6,992 bases of DNA from Bordetella parapertussis (GTDB taxonomy: Bacteria; Pseudomonadota; Gammaproteobacteria; Burkholderiales; Burkholderiaceae_C), in NCBI GenBank assembly GCA_943328885.2, contig CALQBT020000142.1:1-6992 (forward strand), given 5' to 3'. Numbering within the stretch: position 1 is the first letter of the stretch; each line of letters starts with the position of its first letter. The notes beneath the pieces are model-generated. The model was not told the origin of the DNA. It searched no databases and saw only the letters and a program-made list of their open reading frames with translations. The translations under genes were made by a program, and so were the position numbers. Positions 1-6,992 of the stretch are shown here, piece by piece.

Positions 1-141
1 GGCGATGCGCGCAAGCAACCGCTGCAACGGCTCCCAGCCCCATTCCTCGAACAGGATCAGCAAGGCCAGCAGCGCGGTGACCGCGTTGCGCAGGCCGCGC
101 AGCGCGGCGCGCAGCAGGTCGGTGAGCATGTTGCGCATCAT
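1..141 (-). CDS. Small membrane protein, 5' part only
   Basis: Only the first 47 codons lie in the window; the gene continues past base 1. The start is an ATG at 139-141, followed directly by a second ATG. An in-frame stop, the TGA that ends the upstream ATPase gene, lies 54 bases before it, so the start cannot be much earlier. The visible protein has a basic, amphipathic beginning (Arg3, Arg11, Arg15, Arg18). A hydrophobic stretch of about 12 residues (VTALLALLILF, residues 21-31) follows and can form a membrane segment. After it comes a conserved-looking FEEWGWEPL motif (31-39). From memory, short membrane proteins with an EEWGWEPL motif after the first helix are common in Burkholderiales, with no known function. 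No ribosome binding site is evident. It follows the SNF2-like gene in the same direction and is probably co-transcribed. Confidence 0.6.
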   Translation of the reverse strand, partial: MMRNMLTDLLRAALRGLRNAVTALLALLILFEEWGWEPLQRLLARIA

Positions 142-195
142 CGCCGCGCCGGTCGGGCTGTCAATCGGCGTCGGCCCGGACAGCCGCTGACGCGC

Positions 196-2643
196 TCAAG
201 CCTGCGGCGCTGCGATGGCCTGCACCGCCGCGAGCACGGCCTGCAGCCAGTCGCTCAGTCGCTCGCCTTGCAGGAAGCCGCGTCCACCGTCCGCCAAGAC
301 CCGGGGCAGGTTGAGCCGCGAGTCCAGCGTGTCGAACAAGCCACCGTCTAGGCTGTGTTGCGCGACCAGGTAGAGCCACTGCTGGCCGGGCAAGGTCTGG
401 CCGCGCAGACCCAGCGGGCTGCGGCGCGTCCGCCAGGGCACGCCCAAATCCACCACCGCGTCCAGCGCCGCGGGCGCCGGGTCGGCCGGCAGCAGCAGGT
501 GCAGCCCGGGGCGCGGGCCCAGTCGCTCGACGAGTTGCTCGCGGTCGGCTGGCGTGGCGCACAGCACCGCCACTTGCAGCGAGCCGGTGCCGTCCCAGTC
601 GGCCAACTGACCGGCCAGCGCCTGGACGGTGGACTCGGCCAGCGCGCTGGCGGGATCGGCAGGGTCGGCACGGTGGCAGACAAACTGCAGCTTGCGCAGC
701 GCCAGCGCCAGACCCCACTGGTCAGCGTCGCTGAGGTAGCCGCTTTGCTGCCAGCCCGCCAGCCAGCGCCGCACCTGGCTCAGCTCGCGGTCATGCGCCT
801 CGCGCTGCCCAGGCGCCAGCACCAGCAAACGCTCGCTGTGCACCAGCGGCGGCAGCTGATCTTGCAGGTCGGCGCGCTGGCGTTGCAGCATCAGCCGCGA
901 CAGACCCGCGGTCAGGCGTTCGATGTCGGACTCGCTGAGCGCACGTCCTTGCTCGCTGGCGGCCTGCAGTTCGTGCAGCGCGGCCAGCGGGCCCTGGCGC
1001 TGGGTGTCGAGCCAGCCGACGATGCTGTCCATCAACGCCGGCTGATCGGCCAGCGGTGCGCCGCACAACACCAGCGCGTGGGGCGACTGCAACAGGTCCC
1101 AGTCATCGGCATGCAGGCCGAGCTGCTGCGGTTCGTCGACGATGATCAGGTCGGGCGCCCATTGCGCCAGGTGCGCCGCGTCACTGGTCAGGGCTTCGGG
1201 TGACAGGATGCGCAGCTCGGCAGGCGTCGACCACAGCGCTTGACGCTGGTGCAGGCTGCCGTCCATCAGCTGCGGCTCGGCCGTGCCGGCAAAGCGCCGC
1301 CAAGCACGCTGCCAGGCCAATCGCTGGGGCAAAGCGCACAGCACCAAGACGCGGCGCACGCCGAAATGGCGTTGCCACAACGCGGCAGCCGCGATGGCCT
1401 GCACGCTCTTGCCCAGACCGCGCTCATCGGCGATCAGCGCCCGACCCGCAACCACCGCGAACAGCGCGCCCTCGGCCTGGTAGACCGGCAGCGGCGAGCG
1501 CAGCAGCGCGCGCAGATCGGCACTGGCCGGCCCTTCGGGGTAGGCGGCTTCGAGCGCGGCCAGCCGGTGGCGTGCATCGCGGTCGGCCGCGAGCTGCGGC
1601 CACGCCGCCTCATCGACCCGCAAATCATGGTCGAGTTCGGCGGCCAGGCGCAGCAGCAAGGGCAGCGCGCCGTCGTCGTCGGGCGCGAAGCGCGATTGCG
1701 CGTCCAGCCGCTGCGCTGCGGCTTGTTGCAGCGCGGGCGGGCAGGCATGACCGGCTTGCCAGATCAGCCAGCGCTGATCACCATCGACCCGCAAGATCGC
1801 GCTGTGCGCCGGACCGGTGGGTGCGGCGACGGGGGCTTGCACCAGCACTGCCGGCACCGGACTGGCCTCAAGCGGCGCCGCGGCCGGGCGGGGCTGCCGC
1901 GAGCGGCGCGCCGGTGGCGCTTCTGAGGCCTTCTGCGGCGCCGCTCGGGCGCTGCGGCCGCGCCGCTCGGGCGGGGCAGGCTCTGGTGCCGGCGAGATGG
2001 GCAAGCCCTGCGGCAGCGCAGCAACCTCGTCAGGCTGAGCCAGTCGCGCGGAGCGCCGACCCGGCCGGGGCGGCTGCTTGGCCGCCGACACCGCAGCCGG
2101 CGGCGAGGCCGCAAGGGCTGCCACGGGCAGCACTGGTTTGGACGGTCGCGCAGCGCGCTTGCTGGCTGCAGCCTTCTTGGCCACGGGATCGGTGCGCGCC
2201 GGCTCCTCGACCCGGGCAGCGGCCACCACAGGCTCGACCTTGGGCGCGGCGGCGGCTACGGGCGCTTGCAACACCGCCAGCACTGCCTGCGCGGTGGCCG
2301 CAGGTGCCCGCGCGCGGGCCGTCGACTTGCGCACCGCTGCAGGCTCGGCTGTCGCAGGCAGGCGCTTGGCTGCGGCCGCCTTCTTGGCCGCGACCGCCTT
2401 CTGCGGCAAGGCTGCCGCGCTGGGCAGGCCAGGCTTGACGGCAGCCCGCTTTCCGGGCGAGGCTGGCGCAGCCGGTGGCGCAGCGTCCGCCGCCGACTTT
2501 CGCGCCGCAGGCTTGGGTGCCACAGCCTTTCGCGCCGCAGCCTTGGGCACAGCAGGCTTCGGGGCCGGCGCAGCGCTGACCTCGGGGGTCGCGGCTGGGG
2601 CCGGGGTGGGCGCTTTGCGCCGGGTACGTGTGGTGGTCGCCAT
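196..2643 (-). CDS. SNF2-like (DEAD/DEAH superfamily 2) ATPase with long basic Ala/Pro-rich N-terminal tail
   Basis: The protein has 815 residues. Residues 1 to about 280 are low complexity: Ala, Pro, Lys and Arg with KKAA, ARKA and RRSAR clusters, like histone H1 or AlgP tails, and probably disordered and DNA-binding. Residues 282-385 form an ordered region I do not recognise. The ATPase lobe follows: motif I ADERGLGKS (405-413, Lys412), motif Ia VLVLCALPQRLAW (432-444), motif II DLIIVDEP (498-505, Asp503-Glu504, a DEPQ variant of DEAH), motif III LVLCGAPLADQ (524-534), and the SNF2-typical LMLQRQRADLQDQLPPL (584-600). Lobe 2 (about 665-790) keeps a motif IV-like LQVAVLCATP and a VPW...LYLVAQHSLDGGLF end. 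It is short, however, and I see neither the motif V Gly-rich loop nor the motif VI QRxGRxxRxGQ arginines. DNA-dependent ATPase or remodelling activity is inferred; helicase activity is doubtful. GGAA lies 11 bases before the ATG. The gene follows tgt after 72 bases. Confidence 0.85.
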   Translation of the reverse strand: MATTTRTRRKAPTPAPAATPEVSAAPAPKPAVPKAAARKAVAPKPAARKSAADAAPPAAPASPGKRAAVKPGLPSAAALPQKAVAAKKAAAAKRLPATAEPAAVRKSTARARAPAATAQAVLAVLQAPVAAAAPKVEPVVAAARVEEPARTDPVAKKAAASKRAARPSKPVLPVAALAASPPAAVSAAKQPPRPGRRSARLAQPDEVAALPQGLPISPAPEPAPPERRGRSARAAPQKASEAPPARRSRQPRPAAAPLEASPVPAVLVQAPVAAPTGPAHSAILRVDGDQRWLIWQAGHACPPALQQAAAQRLDAQSRFAPDDDGALPLLLRLAAELDHDLRVDEAAWPQLAADRDARHRLAALEAAYPEGPASADLRALLRSPLPVYQAEGALFAVVAGRALIADERGLGKSVQAIAAAALWQRHFGVRRVLVLCALPQRLAWQRAWRRFAGTAEPQLMDGSLHQRQALWSTPAELRILSPEALTSDAAHLAQWAPDLIIVDEPQQLGLHADDWDLLQSPHALVLCGAPLADQPALMDSIVGWLDTQRQGPLAALHELQAASEQGRALSESDIERLTAGLSRLMLQRQRADLQDQLPPLVHSERLLVLAPGQREAHDRELSQVRRWLAGWQQSGYLSDADQWGLALALRKLQFVCHRADPADPASALAESTVQALAGQLADWDGTGSLQVAVLCATPADREQLVERLGPRPGLHLLLPADPAPAALDAVVDLGVPWRTRRSPLGLRGQTLPGQQWLYLVAQHSLDGGLFDTLDSRLNLPRVLADGGRGFLQGERLSDWLQAVLAAVQAIAAPQA
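2498..2557 (-). repeat. Two imperfect 30-base tandem units in the basic tail
   Basis: Two adjacent 30-base units (2498-2527 and 2528-2557) share their first 13 bases exactly (tttcgcgccgcag) and most of the rest. They encode the related decapeptide-like segments AVPKAAARKA and VAPKPAARK of the ATPase tail. A 12-base word, gccttcttggcc, also recurs at 2171-2182 and 2378-2389 and encodes AKKAA. The tail therefore seems to have grown partly by slippage or duplication of short Lys-Ala units, as in other H1-like bacterial tails. Confidence 0.6.
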
Positions 2644-2662
2644 CGGGCGTGTTTCCGTTCAG

Positions 2663-2688
2663 GCGCGGCCGGGACGGTCCGGCAGCGC
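2663..2688 (-). other. Intergenic hairpin between tgt and the SNF2-like gene
   Basis: In the 72-base gap, the minus-strand transcript can fold as GCGC-U-GCCGG, a six-base loop, then CCGGC-C-GCGC. That is nine pairs with one internal U/C mismatch. No U-run follows, so it is not a standard intrinsic terminator. It lies 20 bases upstream of the ATPase start codon and could influence readthrough, mRNA ends or translation. The pairing is seen directly; any role is inference. Confidence 0.4.
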
Positions 2689-2715
2689 GGGGTGGGGTTG
2701 GGGACAGGCGCGACG

Positions 2716-4324
<1,609 letters not shown>

Positions 4325-4413
4325 GGCATCGCAATGCGGTGGACAGGGTCGCCAGACCTTATGCCCGGACGCGGACCACGGTTTGATGCGGGTCACCTCC
4401 GAGGGGCCTCCAG

Positions 4414-4431
4414 GGCAGGCTCAGCCCTGCC
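4414..4431 (-). other. Short inverted repeat over the queA stop codon
   Basis: ggcagg and cctgcc (six pairs, six-base loop) flank the queA stop codon. On the transcript the stem begins inside the last codons of queA and ends seven bases after the stop. There is no following T-run. A weak structure at the end of queA is possible, but termination is not supported. Confidence 0.2.
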
Positions 4432-5494
4432 GTCTGTCGATCAGCATCGCATCGCCATAGCTGAAGAATCGATAGCCCGATTCGATCGCGTGCCGGTACA
4501 GCGCGCGCATGTGCAGGTGCCCGGCAAAAGCCGACACCAGCATCAGCAGCGTGCTCTTGGGCAGGTGGAAGTTGGTGATCAGGCGGTCGACGACGCGGAA
4601 CTCGAAGCCTGGTCGGATGAAGATCTCGGTCTCGCGCGCCCCGGCCGACAACAGCCCGCCACCGCTGGCAGCGGCGTGCAGCGCGGCGGATTCGAGCGCG
4701 CGCAGGCTGGTCGTGCCCGCCGCGACGATGCGCCCGCCCGCGGCGCGGGTGCGTTCGATCGCCGCCACGGTGTCGGGCCCGACCTCGTACCACTCGCTGT
4801 GCATCTGATGGTCGGCCAGGTTCTGGGATCGGACCGGCTGGAAGGTGCCGGCGCCCACGTGCAGCGTCAATCGCGCGCTGGCCACGCCGCGTTCTGCGAG
4901 TGCGGCCAGCAGCGCCGCGTCGAAGTGCAGCGACGCGGTCGGTGCGGCCACCGCGCCCGGCCGGCTCGCGAACACGGTCTGGTAACGCGCCTCGTCATCG
5001 GCTTGGTCGGCATGGGTGATGTAGGGCGGCAACGGCACATGGCCAAAGGCCTCGAGCAGCGCCAGCGGGTCGGCCGGCAGCTGGTCGCGATAGAAACGCA
5101 GATGGAACAGGCCACCGTCAGGGCCGCCTCGGCCCAGCACCTCGGCCTCGAAAGCGCCACCGGCAAAACTGACCCGGGTGCCCGCTCGCGGCGACTTGCT
5201 CGCGCGCAGGTGCGACAACACCTCCTGGTTGGGCAGCACGCGCTCGACCAGGGCTTCGACCGCGCCACCGGTGGGCTTTTCGCCGAACAGCCTGGCCTTG
5301 ATCACACGGGTGTCGTTGAAGACCAGCAGGTCGCCGGAGTCGAGCAGCGCCGGCAGCTCGCGAAACACCCGGTCCACCGGCAGGTCGCCCCGGCCATCGA
5401 GCAGGCGCGATGCGCTGCGCTGGGCCGCGGGATGCTGGGCGATCAGCGCCGGCGGCAGGTCGAAATCGAAATCGGCAAGGCTGTGGTCGGGCAT
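4421..5494 (-). CDS. queA: S-adenosylmethionine:tRNA ribosyltransferase-isomerase
   Basis: The 357-residue protein (E. coli QueA has 356) transfers and isomerises the ribosyl group of S-adenosylmethionine onto preQ1 at tRNA position 34, giving epoxyqueuosine. This is the step after Tgt. Family signatures are all present: [15 protein letters not shown] (8-22), [18 protein letters not shown] (54-71), GHVPLPPYI (151-159), [21 protein letters not shown] (171-191), [12 protein letters not shown] (211-222), MHSEW (231-235), [12 protein letters not shown] (258-269), [21 protein letters not shown] (294-314) and [11 protein letters not shown] (341-351). The ATG at 5492-5494 gives the normal N-terminus. 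The frame stays open upstream by chance across the opposite-strand gene, but that part is not QueA. No clear ribosome binding site precedes the start. It is the first gene of the minus-strand string and diverges from the dehydratase gene across 102 bases. Confidence 0.97.
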   Translation of the reverse strand: MPDHSLADFDFDLPPALIAQHPAAQRSASRLLDGRGDLPVDRVFRELPALLDSGDLLVFNDTRVIKARLFGEKPTGGAVEALVERVLPNQEVLSHLRASKSPRAGTRVSFAGGAFEAEVLGRGGPDGGLFHLRFYRDQLPADPLALLEAFGHVPLPPYITHADQADDEARYQTVFASRPGAVAAPTASLHFDAALLAALAERGVASARLTLHVGAGTFQPVRSQNLADHQMHSEWYEVGPDTVAAIERTRAAGGRIVAAGTTSLRALESAALHAAASGGGLLSAGARETEIFIRPGFEFRVVDRLITNFHLPKSTLLMLVSAFAGHLHMRALYRHAIESGYRFFSYGDAMLIDRRQG

Positions 5495-5560
5495 GGGGTT
5501 CGGGCGGTACCGGCCTGAAGCAGGGCGCCAAGGGCTGGCGTGCGCGGCGGCGACCCCGCA

Positions 5561-5589
5561 TTGTGCGCAAGCCAGACCTTGGCTAGCAT
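5561..5589 (+). promoter_or_regulatory. Candidate sigma-70 promoter for the dehydratase gene
   Basis: The 102-base divergent gap contains TTGTGC (5561-5566), a 17-base spacer and TAGCAT (5584-5589), matching the consensus hexamers at three and four of six positions. The -10 ends seven bases before the ATG at 5597. Transcription would thus begin at or next to the start codon and give a leaderless message, in keeping with the lack of a Shine-Dalgarno sequence there. This is only a sequence match; the spacing is its best support. Confidence 0.3.
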
Positions 5590-5596
5590 CGCCGCG

Positions 5597-6718
5597 ATGA
5601 ACCTGACCGAACTCGACACCCCGGCCGCGCTGATCGACGCGACGCAGATGGACCGCAACATCGCGCGGATGCAGTCGCGCATGGACGCGCTGGGCGTGCG
5701 GCTGCGCCCGCATGTCAAGACCAGCAAGTGCCTGGCCGTGGTCCAACGCCAGCGCGACGCCGGTGCCCAGGGCATCACGGTGTCGACGCTCAAGGAGGCG
5801 GCGCAGTTCTTCGACGCCGGATTCAAGGACATCCTGTACGCCGTGGGCATCGCCGCGGCCAAGCTGGCCCAGGTGCGCGCGCTGCGCGAACGCGGCTGCC
5901 AGCTCGCCATCGTCGTCGACTCGCTGGCCGCGGCTCAGGCCGTGGTCGCCGACGGCCACCGCTTCGAGGTGCTGATCGAGATCGACTGCGACGGCCACCG
6001 CGCCGGCGTGCGCCCCGACGAGGACAGGCTGATCACGATAGGCCGCACGCTGCACGACGGCGGCGCGGTGCTCAAGGGCGTGATGACGCATGCCGGCGCG
6101 TCTTACGAGCTGAACACGCCCGAGGCACTGGTGGCGATGGCCGAGCAGGAGCGCTCGCGCTGCGTGCACGCGGCCGAGCGGCTGCGCGCGGCCGGTCTGC
6201 CCTGCCCCGAGGTCAGCGTGGGCTCGACGCCGACCGCTTTGTCGGCGCGCCAACTCGACGGCGTGACCGAGGTGCGCGCCGGCGTTTACGTCTTCAACGA
6301 CCTGGTGATGGCCAACGTCGGGGTCTGCGGCATCGCCGAGATCGCGCTGTCGGTGCTCGCCACCGTGATCGGCCACCAGACCGAGAAAGGCTGGGCGCTG
6401 ACCGACGCCGGCTGGATGGCGATGAGCCGAGACCGCGGCACCCAAGCGCAGGCGCTGGACTACGGCTATGGCGCGGTCTGCGACGCCAGCGGCGTGCCGA
6501 TCGACGGCTTCATCGTCGGCAGCGCCAACCAGGAGCACGGCATCGTCTGCTGGCGCGGCGACGCCGTCTGCGCCGACATCGCGCAGCGCCTGCCGCTGGG
6601 CATGCAGCTGCGCATCCTGCCCAACCATGCTTGCGCAACGGCGGCGCAGTTCCCCACCTACGCGGTGCTAGCCGCCGACGGCGGCGTCACGACCTGGGAG
6701 CGCTTCTATGGCTGGTGA
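5597..6718 (+). CDS. D-threo-3-hydroxyaspartate dehydratase-like / DSD1-family PLP enzyme
   Basis: The 373-residue fold-type III PLP enzyme has an alanine-racemase-like N-terminal barrel followed by the D-serine-dehydratase-like C-terminal domain. The PLP lysine is Lys41 in RPHVKTSK (37-44). Other family stretches are [10 protein letters not shown] (59-68), [11 protein letters not shown] (128-138), THAGASYEL (164-172), SVGSTPTA (207-214), [11 protein letters not shown] (225-235) and [13 protein letters not shown] (270-282). The metal pair is His344 and Cys346 in LPNHACA (341-347). The His-x-Cys pair is that of the zinc D-serine and D-threo-3-hydroxyaspartate dehydratases, whereas D-threonine aldolases have His-x-Asp. 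From memory it closely resembles the Delftia hydroxyaspartate dehydratase (Lys43, His351, Cys353), including the tail ending in WER..GW. Such an enzyme would turn D-threo-3-hydroxyaspartate into oxaloacetate and ammonia; D-serine is the main alternative substrate. The ATG at 5597 matches the family start. Its end overlaps the RidA frame by 11 bases. Confidence 0.85.
   Translation: MNLTELDTPAALIDATQMDRNIARMQSRMDALGVRLRPHVKTSKCLAVVQRQRDAGAQGITVSTLKEAAQFFDAGFKDILYAVGIAAAKLAQVRALRERGCQLAIVVDSLAAAQAVVADGHRFEVLIEIDCDGHRAGVRPDEDRLITIGRTLHDGGAVLKGVMTHAGASYELNTPEALVAMAEQERSRCVHAAERLRAAGLPCPEVSVGSTPTALSARQLDGVTEVRAGVYVFNDLVMANVGVCGIAEIALSVLATVIGHQTEKGWALTDAGWMAMSRDRGTQAQALDYGYGAVCDASGVPIDGFIVGSANQEHGIVCWRGDAVCADIAQRLPLGMQLRILPNHACATAAQFPTYAVLAADGGVTTWERFYGW
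6696..6700 (+). promoter_or_regulatory. Ribosome binding site for the RidA frame, inside the dehydratase gene
   Basis: GGGAG lies seven bases before the ATG at 6708, within the last codons of the dehydratase gene. This supports 6708 as the RidA start and indicates coupled translation across the ATG...TGA overlap (6708-6718). Confidence 0.55.
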
Positions 6719-6893
6719 TCGCCGCGAGCTCAGGCCCGAGACGATGGCCCGCCCTGGCGGGCATGACAGCCACGCGGTGGTCGGCGCCGGTCTGGTGTTC
6801 GTCGCCGGGCAGCTGCCGATCGCGCCCGACGGTAGCCGGCTCAACGAGGCCTCGTTCGAGGCGCAGGCGACCTTGGCCGACGCGGTCGCTTGA
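6708..6893 (+). pseudogene. Truncated RidA/YjgF-family enamine/imine deaminase
   Basis: The 61 codons match the N-terminal half of RidA-family proteins: an N-terminal strand region (RRELRPETMARPGGHDSHAVV, residues 5-25, broken here as RRELRPETMARP and GGHDSHAVV), then GLVFVAGQLPIAPDG (28-42) and FEAQATLA (50-57). Family members usually have about 115 to 155 residues. The second half, with the conserved PAR-type arginine and the final Glu/Cys strand, is missing. RidA proteins hydrolyse reactive enamines and imines released by PLP enzymes, which suits the upstream dehydratase. The frame stops at 6891-6893. One frame over, 6889-6927 reads LEANVRGLALAKY before a stop and loosely resembles the RidA helix (LANVRAVL-like). 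A single-base insertion followed by further decay, or a deletion breakpoint, could therefore explain the truncation. It could instead be a sequencing error near a sequence end, but even the shifted frame closes at 6930. Confidence 0.6.
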
Positions 6894-6992
6894 GGCGAAT
6901 GTCAGGGGCCTGGCGCTGGCAAAGTACTGAGGTATCGCGCGCTGATGCGCCGTCGGCCTCCCGAGCGCCGACACTATAACATCAAAGCGTTA
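6894..6992. other. Non-coding tail at the right edge
   Basis: No coding sequence is supported in these 99 bases. They contain a small inverted repeat, gtcggc (6952-6957) and gccgac (6967-6972) with a nine-base loop. After it the composition turns AT-richer, with TATAAC (6975-6980), a -10-like hexamer lacking a convincing -35, and a second inverted pair, taac (6977-6980) and gtta (6989-6992), that runs to the edge. This may be the upstream region of a gene beyond the window. Confidence 0.3.

Noticed and set aside
1200..2438. Plus-strand frame of 412 codons opposite the SNF2-like gene.
   Set aside because: The translation is Arg/Ala/Pro-rich without domain motifs, whereas the minus strand carries clear ATPase motifs over the same bases.
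196..2643. The SNF2-like gene as part of an antiphage defence system such as DISARM.
   Set aside because: No methylase, nuclease, phospholipase D or other defence partner is adjacent; the neighbours are tRNA modification genes.
4325..4396. GTG start for the cytochrome with a GGAGG upstream.
   Set aside because: It would put 24 non-hydrophobic residues before a clean signal peptide. Kept only as an alternative.
4351..5580. The word gccagacctt occurs at 4351-4360 and 5571-5580, both just upstream of gene starts, suggesting a shared operator.
   Set aside because: Repeated 10-base words are expected by chance in 7 kb, the two copies differ in orientation relative to their genes, and the flanks do not match.
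5495..6628. The queA frame stays open for a further 1.1 kb upstream, giving a 735-codon minus-strand frame.
   Set aside because: The extra part lies opposite the dehydratase gene and has no recognisable domain. QueA is full length from 5494. Long antisense frames are expected at this GC content.
5597..6718. The dehydratase as a D-threonine aldolase or alanine racemase.
   Set aside because: The His344-x-Cys346 metal pair and the overall likeness to the Delftia dehydratase favour a dehydratase. Alanine racemases lack this C-terminal metal domain.
5728..6930. Plus-strand frame of 400 codons overlapping the dehydratase.
   Set aside because: It is an Arg-rich shadow in the +2 frame. Only its last 13 residues are of interest, as a possible RidA remnant.

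Overview
The window is very GC-rich. Its recognisable proteins look like those of a beta-proteobacterium of the order Burkholderiales (Comamonadaceae / Leptothrix-Rubrivivax type). I infer this from the base composition, from the Tgt and QueA sequences, and from a dehydratase that closely resembles, from memory, the Delftia D-threo-3-hydroxyaspartate dehydratase. No database search was possible.

Minus strand, read from about 5.5 kb down to 1. Five co-directional genes with short gaps (54 to 96 bases) form a probable operon or gene string. They are queA (tRNA ribosyltransferase-isomerase), a small periplasmic class I cytochrome c, tgt (tRNA-guanine transglycosylase), a SNF2-like ATPase with a long Ala/Pro/Lys/Arg-rich N-terminal tail, and the first 47 codons of a small membrane protein that runs off the left edge. 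Tgt and QueA catalyse two steps of queuosine synthesis in tRNA: Tgt inserts preQ1 at position 34 and QueA converts it to epoxyqueuosine. The cytochrome between them has no obvious part in that pathway. The usual followers of tgt (yajC, secD, secF) are absent, and the SNF2-like gene stands in their place.

Plus strand, from about 5.6 kb to the end. A PLP- and metal-dependent dehydratase gene diverges from queA. It overlaps by 11 bases a RidA-family reading frame that has its own good ribosome binding site inside the dehydratase gene. The pairing makes chemical sense, because PLP dehydratases release enamine/imine intermediates and RidA proteins hydrolyse them. The RidA frame stops after 61 codons, about half the family length, and nothing RidA-like follows in the last 99 bases, so it looks broken.

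Intergenic regions are all short (54 to 102 bases). They hold two clear inverted repeats and one plausible promoter. I saw no tRNA, rRNA, CRISPR array, insertion sequence or phage gene. Most of the window is ordinary chromosome. The points worth a second look are the SNF2-like protein (histone-H1-like tail and reduced second ATPase lobe), the dehydratase-RidA coupling with a broken RidA, and the cytochrome inside the queuosine gene pair. I found no convincing new multi-gene system.
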